Shown: positions 10,490 through 23,450 of the stretch, piece after piece
Layout of the letters: every line of letters starts with the position of its first letter
Position numbering within the stretch: position 1 is the first letter of the stretch
Assembly (NCBI GenBank): GCA_012931725.1
Contig: CM022949.1
Span: forward strand, 52,583,741 to 52,647,740
Length of the DNA: 64,000 nucleotides
Direction: 5' to 3'
From: Litsea cubeba
Lineage: Eukaryota > Streptophyta > Magnoliopsida > Laurales > Lauraceae
The notes under the pieces: model-generated
What the model was told of the DNA's origin: nothing
The model's input: the letters and a program-made list of their open reading frames with translations, nothing else
Database searches by the model: none
Program-made: the position numbers and the translations under genes

Positions 10490-12650
10490 TGTTACACTCC
10501 GTCCTGAGTTAATTGAGATTAACACTAATTAATCATGTTTAATTTGGTTAATTATGTTTAATGATCAAATTAAGTTAAATTAGTCTCAAATGGTTCAATT
10601 AAGCTTAATGGATTGAGAATGAGTCAATTGAACTAGTTTTGAACTCAATTGGGCTAGAATAAGGATTTTTTTCGTAAATTTCAGTTTTAGTGTATTTCGT
10701 CGAATGCGATAACTTTTGATACCATCATGTGTATCTTGAAGAGTACAACTTCATAGCATTTGATCTTATAGATAGATCAAGTTAATCTTAGTTTGACTTA
10801 AAAAGTAAATAGTTTGATGTCATAAGGTTTATATGCAACTTTCAGGATATGTAGTGTCAAAAAGGACCTAAACTTCATTTCAATCGACAGTTCATTCTCA
10901 GCCATCACAAACCCTAGGTTCATTTTCTTCTTTTTTTCATTAGTTGCTTAGGAAGGGAGTTTGCAAGTGGATTTGGAGGAAGAAATTGGAGATTTCATCT
11001 TCTTCATCAACTTCCCTTTCTTCTTTGGGTGTTAGGGTTTGAGGAAAACCTCGAAATTCTCTTCTTCAAGCTACAAAGTAAGCAAGCAATAGTAAATTCA
11101 GAGATTTCAGTTTTGTTTGAGTTGTCTAGATCCTTCTCCAGCTCAAGCAACTCATTAGTTTTTCCACTCTTGTTGTTTCATTATGTTAGGGTTAGTAAAA
11201 AGGATTCAAGGGGTGGAATTCATCTCTAAATTGAGCTTAAGGAAGGGGATTTTCCGTTGGATTTCAAATTGAGGGGATTTCAAATTGAGGCAAGTATAAT
11301 TAGTTAGTCGTGAATAGATGTTAGTCATCTTCCATTAATTCAGTTGTATGTTTAATCTCACCTTCTTCTGTAGAATTTATATATGAGGGTTGAATGGTTT
11401 AGTGGAAAAGAAGTTGGAAATTGTAAAATGGTGATTGAGAAGGGGACAAAAGGTCCCATATTATGTGTAGGTCCAGAATGAATGGAATGAAGAAGAGGAA
11501 GAAGGAGATGAATTTCAGAATTATGAAACTAAAATCGTGCCAAGTCCGATCAATCGGACGACTCAGAATTGAGTCCGGATTGAGTTGATTCTAATTGAAT
11601 CAAAATCTCTTTCTATGCATATAAACATGTCTATAAACTAGTCTTGAGGCTATTTATAGTGTAATTAAGAACTATTATGTCTTAAGGACTATAAAGATTA
11701 TATATGACCTTAGAATTGATAGTTTGACTTAGAACATTGTTCAATGAAATTAAACAGATAATAATCTTGAATGCTAGGAATTTTATATGTATTAACAGCT
11801 GGTTTAGCACTTAACCATGGGTTTTAATTTAGGAGACTCCAATGTACACTTCATATATCATTTAATATCAAATCAGAAATAACATGTACATTGGTTAACC
11901 TAAATCACATTGAAATGGATGGTTAGAGACAGCGGATAATTAGATTAGTAATGGTTAGTAATTTATCTTGACTCTTTAAAGTAATTTGCATATTATATTG
12001 AAATATTATGTTAACCTCAAGTTCTATATTATAATTGTATGAATCTTTATTTTCCTACAATTGATTTGATTGGATTATATGGAATTGAAGTGATATAATT
12101 GATGTGAATTGACTCTTTGAGTCTAGCACTACTTAGTTTAACCTGTTAAGGCTTGTTAGAGCTGAAATAGGGTAATTGTACAATTCCTATTGCAGTAGAT
12201 GGTTATATTGGGGTGATCCGGAGCTCAGTGTTGATGCCAGTTGTCCCTAGCCCAAACACTGGTCAGATCCCACATAATTGAATGCTTCCACTGGAAGAAA
12301 TGAAATGTGATACTAATGTAGTTTCCAATTAGAGTATAACTCTTGTTGATAATTCTGACAACATAAATTGATTTCAATGCACAATTGCCTAGTATTCGGT
12401 ATTTGAACTCGTGAATCATCTTGTCTTTAAATTCAATTAAACACAACATGTATTACAATAATGTTGTTTATACTTCGTTGAATCGTCGTATTCATTAGTG
12501 CTATTAATGGTATTACAAGTTCGAATGCCAATGCCAGTCCTGCAGAGGCAACAGTGCCAGCGGAGGAGACCCTATTCACCACCCCTCTAGAGTTCGGATC
12601 CCGGACTTTCAGCAATATATTTGCTATCGGAGTTGAATATAAGTTGGATA
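10490..12650 (+). mobile_element. LTR E: truncated large gypsy-type LTR, same family as A, B and C
   Basis: Begins TGTTACACTCC and follows the layout of LTR B (48227-51236): a pyrimidine-rich leader-like part (TTCTTCTTTTTTTC near 10930), a GAGGCAAGTA word (11286 here, 48989 in B), a purine block GAATGAATGGAATGAAGAAG, then a palindromic cassette. Distances agree: the cassette is 1054 bp from the start here and 1084 bp in B. The right end is lost in or near a T run at about 12660. There is no coding capacity. The superfamily is inferred from LTR-like ends and from the target duplication of its relative C. Confidence 0.5.
11544..11582. repeat. Palindromic cassette of LTR E
   Basis: GTCCGATCAATCGGAC (11544-11559) is a 7-bp-arm palindrome, followed by ACTCAGAATTGAGT and a further GAGTCCGGATTGAGT. 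This motif is not shared with the cassettes of A, B or C. Confidence 0.65.
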
Positions 12651-12933
12651 ACATGTAGTTTTTTTTTTGTAACCCAGCCAAGGGGGTTGGGACCAAAGTG
12701 AGAGTCAACAAACACACGGGAAGGTTGCCCACTCAAGTGGAAAAGAAGATCGCACAAGTAGGAAAAAAGCCCACATAGGAAAGGAGCCTGCACAAGCAGG
12801 AAAAGGTGACGTACCTGGGGTTAGCCATATAAGAATTGACGCTCCTTACCACTCGGGTAAGGAGCCATACTTAGGTAACATGTAGTTGAGCCCATTTGTC
12901 TCACCATATAAAAGGAGTTTTTGGTAGGTTATC
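12651..12933. other. Non-coding segment with TATA-like word
   Basis: Contains repeated GGAAAAG-GCACAAG-type words and CCATATAAAAGGAG near 12904, which resembles a core promoter, but no gene or LTR boundary could be fixed around it. LTR A starts at its end. Confidence 0.35.
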
Positions 12934-14820
12934 TGTCATGACCCCGGACTAGGACCGAGCCTACCAACGCCCTAATTTGGAGTCGCGGTGCGGCAGGCCA
13001 TAAATTTTCGCTTGCTCGCGTTGTTTCCCGCAGGTCTCCGCGGTGAGGATTCCATGATCCATTACCTCACAATCACATAAGAACGAATAAATTGCGGAAG
13101 CATGTAACAAACATATCCTGAAGTCCAACAACATAAAATAATATCCAAGTCTCGTGTTAGAGTGAGAAACAAAATTACGCATACCCAAAGTTTAAGTTTA
13201 AGTTTTACAGTTCCAACAAACGTAAGTTAAAAGTTATACATCCCAAAATAAAAGCCAATAAAGGCTAGTAAAAAAAGTGATGATCATCCCCAAACTGTGT
13301 CATGTAGCTCATAATCCAACCCGATGTCTATATGACATCGTCGGGCTGCCACTCTCGGTCAAACGGCGGCTCAATCGTCTCCTCCTCATGTTCTTCCGCC
13401 TCACCGGCAACGGGATCGACATCTGGCACCAAACAAAGAAGCATCACACACAACGGTATGGCAGACGAATAAGGCAGATAAGAGCATGACAAGTGTATAC
13501 AAAGTCATCTTTAAATATAATAGCACATTTGAAAGTTAAACAGAAGTAGCGATGAAATAAAAGAAATTAAATACTAAAACAAATGAATAGAATGGAAAAT
13601 ATTTAAAAGAATTCTAATAATCGAGTAAAACAATGGCAACCACATTGAGCTATATTCTCTCATTACCGAAGTAACGAGAGCAAACAAAATATAATCATCG
13701 CCATATGAAATGGCCGAAACAAACATATAATACATATATAACCTGATATAGTTGGGTATCAAACAAAATCGGTCGCAGACGGATGACAAATAAACAAAGT
13801 TTCCAAGATGCAGTTGGCGGAATTAATTAAGGATCCTAGGCCGGGTGATCAAACCGGCTAGGCGACCCAAGCTTAGTGGTGCCAACCAAAATCTTGAACA
13901 AACATAAATCAATTCAAAGAAACATATTTCAAATCGATAAAATGACTACTTTGAAAATGGCACATACAAACATATGGAAAACGAAACAGACGAGTAGCCT
14001 TACCAAGATTTTTGCAACGTGGCGAACCACACAAAGCTATCCAAAATGTTTTATAAGAAAATATGTAAAATCTTCAAACTTGGAATGAGGCAATTGGTTG
14101 TGTTTAAATGGCTCCAGGGCCGTCTCAATGAGCATTTAGTATCCAAACGTCGGGTTATAAGAATGAATTTGGTGGCTCTGAAGTAACCCGGCATTTGAGA
14201 CCTCTGGGTGCACATCGAGACTTCAGTAAAATCATGGTATTTCCTTGGTAATTTAATTATAGAAGTTCTCCTTATTTCCTCCTCAATTTCAATGATCGAA
14301 TGCATATTTAAATTCCAAAATCCCCACTCAGACATGAATGGGTCCCAATGCGCACATACCACAATAAAACAAGGAAAATAGTGCATAGAAAATGCCAGGG
14401 GACAGAACTTAGGCTCGCTAGAACGAGCCAGAGTGGGCCCAATCTTGCTATAGTGAGGTGGCCCTTTGGCCTGCTCTCCGCCAGCTAGAGGACTGGCTCA
14501 CTAGAGTGAGCCCAAGCTCGCTCTAGCGAGCTAGCCCACTAGACAGGCTCCTCAGGTGCGGGAATTTATGTCTCTCTTCAAAAGTTCTGAACTCCCACTT
14601 CTTGCTTCTCAATAAAACCATTCTCCTACACCTGAATTAAGCTCCCCTAAACTTCAAACAAACCTCTATTCAACACCAAACATAATAGCCCATTCCATTC
14701 ACAAACTTATTGCAAAAGATATATTTTAAGCACATAAATTGCAGAATTCTGAAATTGCCGGGGATAAACTAATTTCACGTATGGACTTGTGAAACTCTCA
14801 TGTAAAGATAATTTGTACAC
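12934..14820 (-). mobile_element. LTR A: solo or truncated LTR of the E/B/C family
   Basis: Starts TGTCATGACCCCGG, as LTR C starts TGTCACACCCCG. It shares several blocks with C in the same order: CCTCCTC-rich text with TGGCACCAAACAAA (13420; 57998 in C), GCAACCACA-AGCTATATTCTC (13632; 58379), CCGGGTGATCA and GACC-AAGCTTAGTGGTGCC (13843; 58613). The flank TTATC before the start recurs at 14821-14825, so the element may end at 14819-14820 (TGTACA-C), one base off a clean 5-bp duplication. Compared with C it lacks about 1 kb beyond the cassette. The minus strand is given because B and E, read forward, have the leader-like order. Confidence 0.55.
14413..14545. repeat. Palindromic cassette of LTR A
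   Basis: Four copies of a GCTCGCTnTAGCGAGC-type palindrome: GCTCGCTAGAACGAGC (14413), CTTGCTATAGTGAG (about 14444), GCTCACTAGAGTGAGC (about 14496) and GCTCGCTCTAGCGAGC (about 14517), spaced by GGGCCC/GTGGGCC words. Confidence 0.75.
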
Positions 14821-14856
14821 TTATCCTCATGATCTTTACACCACAAAATCCGCATA

Positions 14857-15070
14857 TTACATGTAAAGCTTTTCATACTTTTCGCCGTTTAGGAACACAG
14901 CCTTTACATCCACCAGGTGCAACTACAGATTCTCACAACCAAGCATTACCCTTAGGATTCACATGGATAGGAATTTACACCCGGAGAGATAATCTCCACG
15001 TAATCAAATCCTTCCATTTCTAAATCCTTGTGCCACCAATCGTGCTTATCTACCAATCTGTCATTATCAT
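14857..15070 (-). pseudogene. Ty1/copia reverse transcriptase relic
   Basis: The minus strand shows ARLVAQGFRNG near 15040, then LHQVDVKAVFLNGEKYEKLY at 14862-14920, matching the ARLVAKGF and LxQxDVKTAFLNGxLxExIYM blocks of copia RT, with stops between. The catalytic YVDD region was not found. The fragment is orphaned between LTR A and the Athila stub. Confidence 0.7.
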
Positions 15071-15349
15071 TTTATTGCCAAGAACCCATGGCCCTTCAAT
15101 CCTTATTTGGACTGACCAATTGTCATGCTTGGTTCTTATTTTGTTTTCACATCTATAGTGTACGGTCAATCACCATATTGCGTAGATTGACAACGAATGA
15201 TAGATTAAGATCTTGCACGATTTTAACCAAATAACTGCACCAATCATCCAACCACGTCGAATGTTATCAATCCTACAGGACTCCCAATAACCCGGGTTGT
15301 TCATTGTCAATTTTATTGTCAAGGGGGCCCTAGCCAGGACTTACACTTC

Positions 15350-15391
15350 TGATGTGAAATTAAGTTCAATCTTTTAAAATTACTGCAAGTG
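15350..15391 (-). mobile_element. Athila LTR stub (42 bp)
   Basis: TGATGTGAAATTAAGTTC through TACTGCAAGTG matches the first 43 bp (in window orientation) of the Athila LTR at 52278, with a few differences. In 52278 it is preceded by the primer-binding site; here it is not. This fits the outer (3') LTR of the minus-strand Athila, cut by the Tat insertion at 15392. Confidence 0.6.
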
Positions 15392-17952
15392 TGTTGACAC
15401 CAAAAATGTCACTTTGCCTTTTCAACCTCAAGAAAGCAACATGAAGCCGCAGCCTACCACAAACAGGCAATGCTACTTCAAAAATCAAATCTTGTCAGAA
15501 TCAAACAAAAACTGCAAGATCTTTCAAGACAGCCAAGAGAGGAGTACACATGAAGTTTCCGGCCATTTCAAAATCATTTGGCCTAACTTCACTCCTCCAG
15601 CAGCTGAACAGGAGCTCCCGGCGGTGACAGCATTGAAGACATCAAATCTTCGATCAGATCCTATGGATGGTCTCAAAATACCTCCAAAAGGCTCCACGTC
15701 AAGTTTCGAGTCAAACTGACAACGTTTGACCCTGCATCAACCCTCAAACAACAGAATCAAGCCTCTCGGCGGCGAGAACTACTGAGGCCATAACTCATCA
15801 AACAGAGCACATGGCTGACTTCAAAGTGCTTACAAAGGGCTACACGTCAAGTTTCAGGTCATTTCGACAACATTTGACTCTCAGAAATCAAATAAGGCCT
15901 CTAGGCAGCGAATCTCCCTGGGACCATAGTTTTCAAATCGGAGCTAATGGATCATCTCAAAATGACTCTAATAGGCTCCCTGTCAAATTTCAGGTCAATC
16001 GGACATCGGTTGACTGCACATCAAAGCGCGACATCTTCCTCGCGACAAAATCAAGTCTACTGGAGACAGGACCTCGCACGGCTTCAAAACTCAAACAAAA
16101 GCCTATGGTTGATATTATTTATTGCTTAGGAGGCTTCACCCAAAATCTCAGGTCATTCCGACATCGTTTGTCCCAATTTTGGCTTCTGTCGGCAAATCGG
16201 CAAACTTTGCGCGACAAAGTCTTCAGCTTTCCCAGAAAATTAGAAACTTTACACCCCAAAATGCAAGGATTCTCATCAGTTTTTTTACAGAAAAATCATG
16301 CCAATAAATATACAAAAATTTCAACCCTGGCCCATGTTCTCCGGTGACCATAGAAATTCGGGTCGCCGGATTTCCCACGGAGAGGCGTTTTTTTACCCCT
16401 TTTTGCATTTCGAGATGTTCAGACCCTGTGGTTTTCCAAAATTTTGACTTTTGAGGCACTAAATCCATCGATCTTCATCAACATCACGGGTCTATCTTCG
16501 AGAGTATCAAATCAACATTTATCGCCAACCAGACGACCAAAAAAGTATGCTTTCTACCCGATCGATCGAGAAATCGACAGGACAGATGGCACCGACCCAC
16601 TGCTAGCAATCAATGTCAGAAATTTCATGGTCATCCGATGTCGATCAGCATGAAGATCCATCAATGATCATTGCCAAAAGAATTCCAAAAGACGCGGCGC
16701 GGCCCGCGACTCTTCAACTGCTCGGGACCACTTAATGCAGTTAATTGAGTAGCTTTATTGCTGTCATTAATTCATTATTTTGGACGGCCCAATTAGAAGC
16801 AAGTAAAAGGAGTTACAAACCAAAGGTTTCATGACATTTAAACCTTGAAACTCCTCCCATTATGGCGTTTAAAGGCTATTAAATGTCCTTAATTCTCATC
16901 CGGCGAATCAAAAGCCAAGAAAAAGGAGTTACAAAATAAAGAAATAAATCTTGTAACTCCTCCCATTATGTGGGCTTAAAGCCCATAAACTCTCCTAAAT
17001 GACTGCCAAAGGCTTATAAGTAGGAGAGCATTCCAAAGAAATCCAGATCCGGAAGAATCCAAGCATAGATCAGAATAAAAAGCACAGAAGATCAAGAGAG
17101 AAAAATAGATCGGAAAAGATCATAAAAATCCGAAAAATCCATTAGAAAGTTTCACAGAAAAGAGAGAAAATCTTGCTGAAGTTCTGCATCGACCACTACT
17201 ACAAGGTGACAAAAGTCCCTTGGGGGGCACTCCACCCCCAAGGTCCTTTGGATTCTCCTTCTGCTTCCAATGGCTTAGACGTGGCTTTTGAGCCCGTCTA
17301 CTTAGCTTTTTATTGGACATATGACCTCCTCTTGGTCTTTTTCCTCTAAAAATCTGAGGTTATAGCCAAGCCAAGTGAATCAAGAGCATCCTCTGTTTTC
17401 ATCTGCATGAATGATTGCGAAGTCCACATATGGCTTGCGTCCATCAATCTGAACGAGTCCTCTACAATCTCCTGAGAAGTAAGATCCTCCTTTTCTTGCT
17501 TTTCATTGTACTTTGTATTTTTCTAAAAGAGACAAAAATCACAACTCTTGTATTTCATTATTGAAAAGAATTGTAAATCAGCTATAACGCAAAAAATCAG
17601 CTATCAATGCCAAACATCGCCTTTCACGGTAAAAAAATTGGCTATAAGCGCAAAAAATCGCCTTTCATGGCAAATCAAATGAAATCGCCACTTGCGGCAT
17701 TTAAAAGAACATGTCTCTTTTCTTAAATATATGTGCAATGAAAACTCGAAAGCAGTTGATTTCATTTTTACTTGCGAAGGTCGAACTCCGGATTACCAGT
17801 TGCAATTCCAAGTAAAATAAAAAATTTGGCACACCCACCAAAAAAAATGTTGATACTCGCTTTCGCCCTCTGGGTGTGAAGGGGTTGGACCAAAACGGAT
17901 TCTCACGTCCGCCGACCTCAGTAGCGCTGACAGCGAAATGCGCGGTCCATCA
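15392..17952 (+). mobile_element. 5' LTR of a Tat-lineage Ty3/gypsy element (LTR1)
   Basis: Starts TGTTGACACCAAAAATGTCAC and ends CGCGGTCCATCA, and is followed by a primer-binding-site-like sequence and gag-pol on the same strand, so it is a 5' LTR. Two relatives are at 30161-32762 (minus) and 40468-42922 (plus); LTR1 is the most diverged. Features seen: a TATA-like TTATAAG at 17014, a hairpin CCTTGGGGG/CCCCCAAGG at 17218-17243, and degenerate GGCTATAANGC repeats at 17577-17690. Its U3 block around 16330-16390 differs from the GGTCGCCGGCGACC block of the other two. The 5 bp before it (AAGTG) has no match after LTR3. Confidence 0.8.
17014..17021 (+). promoter_or_regulatory. TATA-like box of LTR1
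   Basis: TTATAAGT before AGGAGAGCATTCC. The corresponding word is TATAAATA in the two related LTRs, so this one has drifted. Confidence 0.5.
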
Positions 17953-17954
17953 AG

Positions 17955-17976
17955 CTGGCACACCTGGTGGGACTCG
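17955..17976 (+). other. Primer-binding-site-like sequence of the Tat element
   Basis: CTGGCACACCTGGTGGGACT lies 2-3 bp after the LTR end, where a gypsy primer-binding site is expected, and starts with the usual TGG. I could not assign the priming tRNA by eye. Confidence 0.5.
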
Positions 17977-18129
17977 TTCATTTGAGAACACAATGCTTAG
18001 AAATGAAATATTTGCATATCATATCTTTTGCTCTATGCTTATGCTTTCATTTCTTGATTCCTTGGCTCCTTTCTAGTTGGTGGCCTATGTTGGATTTCGC
18101 ATCTAAAAATGAGAGGGGATCTTTTGGAA

Positions 18130-19140
18130 ATTTCTAATTCTATCTTTGAGTTTATTTCCATTCTTTTTTTTTCTAAAAAAAATCAGATTTCTCAGTTTGG
18201 ATTCAAAATTGAGAAACTTTGATCCTTTTTGTTTCGTCTCTGTGCTCATAGAAATGTTGAGCCGGTTTGAATTGTGGAAATGCCCATCGTTTCTCTTCGA
18301 TGAGTCTGTTAGGGATCTAAAAAAAAATCAGATTTGTCAGTTTCGGTTCAAAATTGAGAAGCTTTGATCCTTTCCATTTCGTCACTGTGCTCGCAGAAAT
18401 GTTGAGCCGGTTCGAATTGTGGAAATGGCCATCATTTCTCTTCGATGAGTCTGTTAGGGATCTAAAATAAAAAAAAAAATTTCTATTTTTTTATTCAAAA
18501 TTGAGAAACTTTAAACCTTTTCCTTTCGGGCACTGGCGTTCGTAGAAATGTTGAGCCCGTGTTTGGATCGGGGATTGGGCCATCGTTTTTCTTCGATGAA
18601 ACTGTTAGGGATAAAAAGAAAAGACAAAGACCACTAAGGTTAAACCAATTGCGTTCTTTGACAACGATTGATTCAAGAAAAGCCTTGTCCAGAGTGTGGA
18701 GACAGCTTGACTATTCTAGGCAAGGGTCCTCCAAACGGGTTCATTAAGTAATCCTACCCTTACCTAGGGGCAAATCTATCAATTGAGGTTTCATAAGACC
18801 GGGTTAGGAGGCCAATGTGCACTCTTCCGTCTTTAAATCTTCAAAAAACAATCTTAAAAAAAAAAAAGCTTCCGCCATCTTCGGGTTCAGATTTGGGAAA
18901 TTGTGGTCTCTTCCCTTCTGGGCATTGGTGCTCGTAGAAATGTTGAGCCCGCGTTCGGATTGGAATACCATTTTCTCTCTTTGAAAAATCCGATCTTGAC
19001 CTTTCAAAAAAAAAAAAAAAAACTCTCGTCATTTTGGATTCAGATTCGAGAAATTGTGGTTCCTTCCCTTCTAGGCGCTGGTGCTCGCAGAAATGTTGAG
19101 CCCGTGTTCGGATTGGAATACCATTTGCTCTCTTTGATGA
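18130..19140 (+). repeat. Tandem repeats of about 150 bp in the Tat leader
   Basis: A unit containing GAAATGTTGAGCCsG, TTCGnATTGkGG, CATCGTTTCTCTTCGATGA and an A-run followed by TTCAAAATTGAGAA recurs with GAAATGTTGAGCC at 18251, 18396, 18545, 18937 and 19090. Spacing is 145, 149 and 153 bp within the two groups, with an unrelated stretch at about 18610-18850. Open frames here are repeat artefacts. Confidence 0.7.
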
Positions 19141-19518
19141 ATCCAATCTTGAGAATCCCATCCCGTAGATGCGATCTCCAACATTTGTGCCTAGCAATAC
19201 TGGTACGCCCTTTCAGGGTCTACTGTATTCGCGACCGGTACATTTGTAACTCCAACCTTATATTCGTCTTACCTCGAGCAAGCCCTACTTCTTGATAAGT
19301 CGAACTTAGGTTTACAATTGCTTCTAACGGTCACCATACTTGCGATCAGAATAATTGTACCATCTATGGCTTTTTGCCTTCTTCATGTCGCTTGGGTCGG
19401 TCCAAGACCTTCGAGCGACTTGAAAAGACAAAACCATAGTTTTTCCCATTTATGATCATTATATTCTCGTGATTACTAATGGATGTGGTCTTGTTTCAGA
19501 AATTTTTCGAAACTAACA
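19141..19518 (+). other. Tat leader, non-coding
   Basis: Leader between the tandem repeats and the gag start. It ends with a pyrimidine-rich TTGTTTCAG at about 19498, which could be a splice acceptor; no matching donor was fixed. Confidence 0.4.
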
Positions 19519-21610
19519 ATGGCAGCTTCTCTAACCATTACTTTCGATGAGAACAGGCACTAACTCATGCTTCAACAGAAGCAAAACACGCGCACTCACA
19601 AGTGCCCTGTCAGCTGCCGAAGCGTCACCTCTCTCGGCAACTCTCTGAACTCCGGGTCAACCTCGATTCCCCGGACTATTGTCTTTGGGACACTGGGACC
19701 ATTTTCACTTCCTGAAGAAGAAACTACGCCTGCCAAAAAGCAGAAAACCGCCTCTCAATGTGTCACTACCGTGACACCAAAGGCGAGCGCCAAGAAGCCC
19801 GAAGCCAGCGGCACCCCCGCGAAGCCTCAACCCACAAACAACCAGGTCTATCCCAAGACTTGGTCCTTAAAACCTTCGCCAAAACAAAGAAGGTCCCAAA
19901 CATCCACAAAGCCAGCATACCTGGCCCCACTCAGGGAGAACCAGTTCTACCCTCTTGCCTACATGAAAGAGGAGAGACCCGTCTCCGACTTGACAACCAA
20001 GTCAACCCAACATGAGCTGGCTTGCTCCTACCGGCCCAAAATCAGATCATGCATCACTAGGTCTCTACAAGCACCTACTAAGGCCTACAATCCTTCGGTT
20101 CGACCCTTCATCTCTACAGTGGCCAAACTCGAAAAGTTCAAAGCTTCGCTGCGATTGACACAGGACCGGGTCCGGATCTTGTCCTTGCAAGCTACAAAGA
20201 AGACATGCTTGGCTGCTGCGCCCGAGGGAGTACATCCTTCGTTGTCAAAGCCCAGCCAGAGCTGACCGAAGCTCAAATTGCTCGTCGTATATGCCGTCGC
20301 GCATCGTATCGACAAAAGAGACTAGAGAAGCAGAGGACTCAACATTCTACACCTCAAGTCTCTCACAAATGGGTTGAAAAAGATAGACCCGGCCAAGTTG
20401 CTGCTGTCCATATGGTTGGAAAAACCAAAAGACGCCAAAAGTCAGCAACCAAAATCCATGTCCGACGTCCGGTGACTCGCAGCGTCTCCAGGACACAAAG
20501 ACATTCAGAAGAATCTCCTGTTCCTTCAAGCCAAGGACGACGGAGTGATCCTTCCTCGAGCTTTTCATAAAAAAGAATGAGCCTCAGCTCAGTCACCAGG
20601 ACCATTTTTTCATTCGAATTCCGAGGGATGAACGTCCTGGCTACAAATTCTGAGCCACCACATCGCAATCCACCTCAAGATGATGCGCTCACACACATCT
20701 AGCAGTTGGAACAAAGCCAACAGAGGATTGAAACTCTGATGGAAAACCTTCTCCTCGCCTTCCAAAATCAGGCGAACAATGAACCTTCTCCGAATCATCA
20801 AGATAACGAGGAAAATGGAGAAGAAAATGAATCACGCGCCCTTACAAAAAAGGACGTGGACAATATCCTCGCAAAAGCTAAAGAAGATGATATACTCAAG
20901 GAACATGGGATCAAGCCACCATATCCCTTATGGATGGACTCGGTCCGGTTCCCCACAAAATTCAAACATCCTACTCTCCAAACATATACGGGGAAAGGAT
21001 CACCCAGACAGCACGTCATCCACTTCAAAATCTTGACGGGTGCTATCGCGGATCAAGATGCACTCAAGATCCGCCTCTTTGCAAGTACCCTAAAAGGTAC
21101 ATTTGACTGGTACTCCACTCTGCTGGAGGACTCCATTCAAAACTGTGCCATGCTAGAGACACGCTTCCTGACTCACTTCAAAGGTGAGGATCATCCCGCT
21201 ACTATAGCTCAGCTCTGCAGCCTAAAACAGGGGTAGAATGAGTTGACATACAACTTCCTTCACAAGTGGAAAGCAATAGTGTACAAATGCTCAGATGTAC
21301 TGCCACAAGCGTCGCTGGTCGACATTTGCCAGAACAACTTGAAAGCAAGAATCTGCTCCATTATTATCGGCAACAATTCAAAAAGCCTGGGAGACTCCTA
21401 GAAGTTTCCATGGAGGTTGAAACGGTGATCAAAGACCTCAACAGTCATAAATCATCAAGGAAGGAACCAACCGCCATTGCAACCTCTAAACCAAAGAAAA
21501 GAGAGGTCCTCAATGTGCAAACCAAGCAACCTCCTCAGCCACCAAAGAAAGCTGAAAACAAAGCTGCAGGTAAGAGACCTGAACTCTCAGATGCCTTCAA
21601 AGAGTGAGTA
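19519..21610 (+). pseudogene. Tat gag, broken
   Basis: An ATG at 19519 (MAASLTITFDENRH) meets a stop after 14 codons; the frame is then open to 20265. A second frame runs to 20570. From 20706 a third frame holds the retrotransposon gag core: YPLWMDSVRFPTKFKHPTLQ, then an FDWYSTL word, with the region ending in LCSLKQG at a stop at 21234. Translation continues past it (NELTYNFLHKWKA) until another stop. The core matches the Retrotrans_gag pattern of Tat elements (FxxPxFxxYxG, ALxxRxFxxSLxGxAxxWY, FxxxFxG). The N-terminal part is basic and proline-rich without a recognised domain. At least three stops or frameshifts make it non-functional. Confidence 0.8.
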
Positions 21611-21661
21611 GAAAAGAAATACCTATTTGATGAAGATGTTGATGAAATCTTCAGGGCTCTC

Positions 21662-23450
21662 ATGGCAAAGGGCAAGCTCACCTTGCCTGAACCCAAAAGA
21701 CAGGAAGATGTTGGCAAGACCAACGATCATTGGTACTGTCCATACCACCAGATGATCTCGCATCCTCTCAATCAATGCTTCGTTGTAAGAGAGAAGATAA
21801 ACGAGATGTGGAAAAACTATGGGTCTGCCTCCGTCAACATGGTGTCATGTGGACAAACATCAAAATTGCTAGAGAAGAAGATCACTACTTCCTTCAAGGT
21901 GATAAAAAGAATTCAAATGACTGAAGTGCTGGTGGTTCCTTACCCGTCACCAGACGGACAACTCATATAGGTACATCCCGATCTCCTAGAAGATGAAAAT
22001 AGGGAGGTTGTGAAAATAAAGCCGACAGCTCAACAGCGAAGGCAGGCTAGGAGACATCTCCTCAAGCTCAAACGACAAGAGAAGACCCAGCCAAAATAAG
22101 AAGTCCATGAAAAGGCAGAGACCGCTTCACTAAGGGCAACATAAAAGTCCCTCCTAGAGACTTCAAAGGGGGTAAGAAAGTTCGCTCTCAGTGATTTCAT
22201 GCCACCTCAATTCAAAAAAACAGGCATGCAAGGGGCATCATACTCTTACAATTCGGTAGTTGGATTCTCCTTTGATGGATTCGAGTCCGATGACACCAAC
22301 GAGTGGGAGGAATCCCTTGAAACAGGAGAATACATCTTCGATGAAGAATGAGTTCCTGAAACTCACCTTATGCCAATAATCTGGTATAACCCCCTATAGC
22401 CACAAGGATCCTGATCTGATGATTAAGAAGACCAAGAGGCTGTACAAGAAAATACTGTTGACCTAGCACCCGTCATTGCTCCAGTGGAACCCAACCATGT
22501 TGAACCACAAAGAGCAGACGAAGAAAACGATTTGGCTCCCATGCTTGATCCTGAAGAATATGCAAGGATCTTGCAGCATCTTGCCCTAGAACAAGAACAA
22601 GACCGCATCAACGAGATACCTCCTCCCTTAACACCTGAAAATGGATAATATTACTGGATCGACGATCCTCTTACATCCGAGGATGAGTCTGATTCCCAAG
22701 AGTCCATTCTGGTAACGTCTCCTATCATAGCTGCCTGCAATGTGATAATTCGGGATTATAGCTCCTCCGAAGCCTCGTCTGATGAGATCACTTACACTCC
22801 GACGACGCCTAGCACCATATCTTCTGGAGCTACCTCGTCTCATGTGACTTTCACTGAGACGACACCCTCTCAGGTTTCTTCTCCTGAGACTATGACTTCA
22901 GAACTCACACTCTTCCCGACTGATCATCATGAAGAAACCCCAACTATTGATGCTTGGGAAGATGAATTAGTCAACGAAGAAGAAAAGTTGCTGGATGCTA
23001 TTCAGGATTTGTTCCCGGAAAATGCTCCATGCAACACAATCACTGAGGATGGAGACTCTGCTGCAGACACATCCCCAGTAATGAGAAACGACAGCCTCTT
23101 GATCTTGAAGACAATCTTCCAAACGAAGAACCTTCTCAAGAAGCTCTCGAAGTTGGTAGAGGCACCCGCTCTGGCCGGGACTACTACAAAAATTATAACC
23201 AATCCCTTTTACTTATGTAAATCCTTTGGAAAAAGATGTTGTAAACGCCCCCAGTGGCAACAATGATGAACATGCAGGCCCCAATGAGGCTTTCAGGTAT
23301 GACTTGATCGATTACTTCAAACACATACCTGCACGACTGCACATCCTAGACTTGTTACGAATGTCTCCATGCACTCGTGATAATCTAATTTCAAAATTAC
23401 AGAAACTGAATGAGGATGTCGACAGATACGCCCCGCAAGTCCTCTAAATT
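21662..23450 (+). pseudogene. Tat gag C-terminus and acidic linker, broken
   Basis: At 21724-21785 HWYCPYHQMISHPLNQC has the CxxH...HxxxxC spacing of the zinc-knuckle-like motif in Tat gag. Downstream, several frames give a long acidic, Ser/Thr-rich linker (for example 22742-23266) without a known domain. Stops at 21968, 22349, 22399 and elsewhere interrupt it. I place the break between gag and protease within this linker by position only. Confidence 0.65.
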
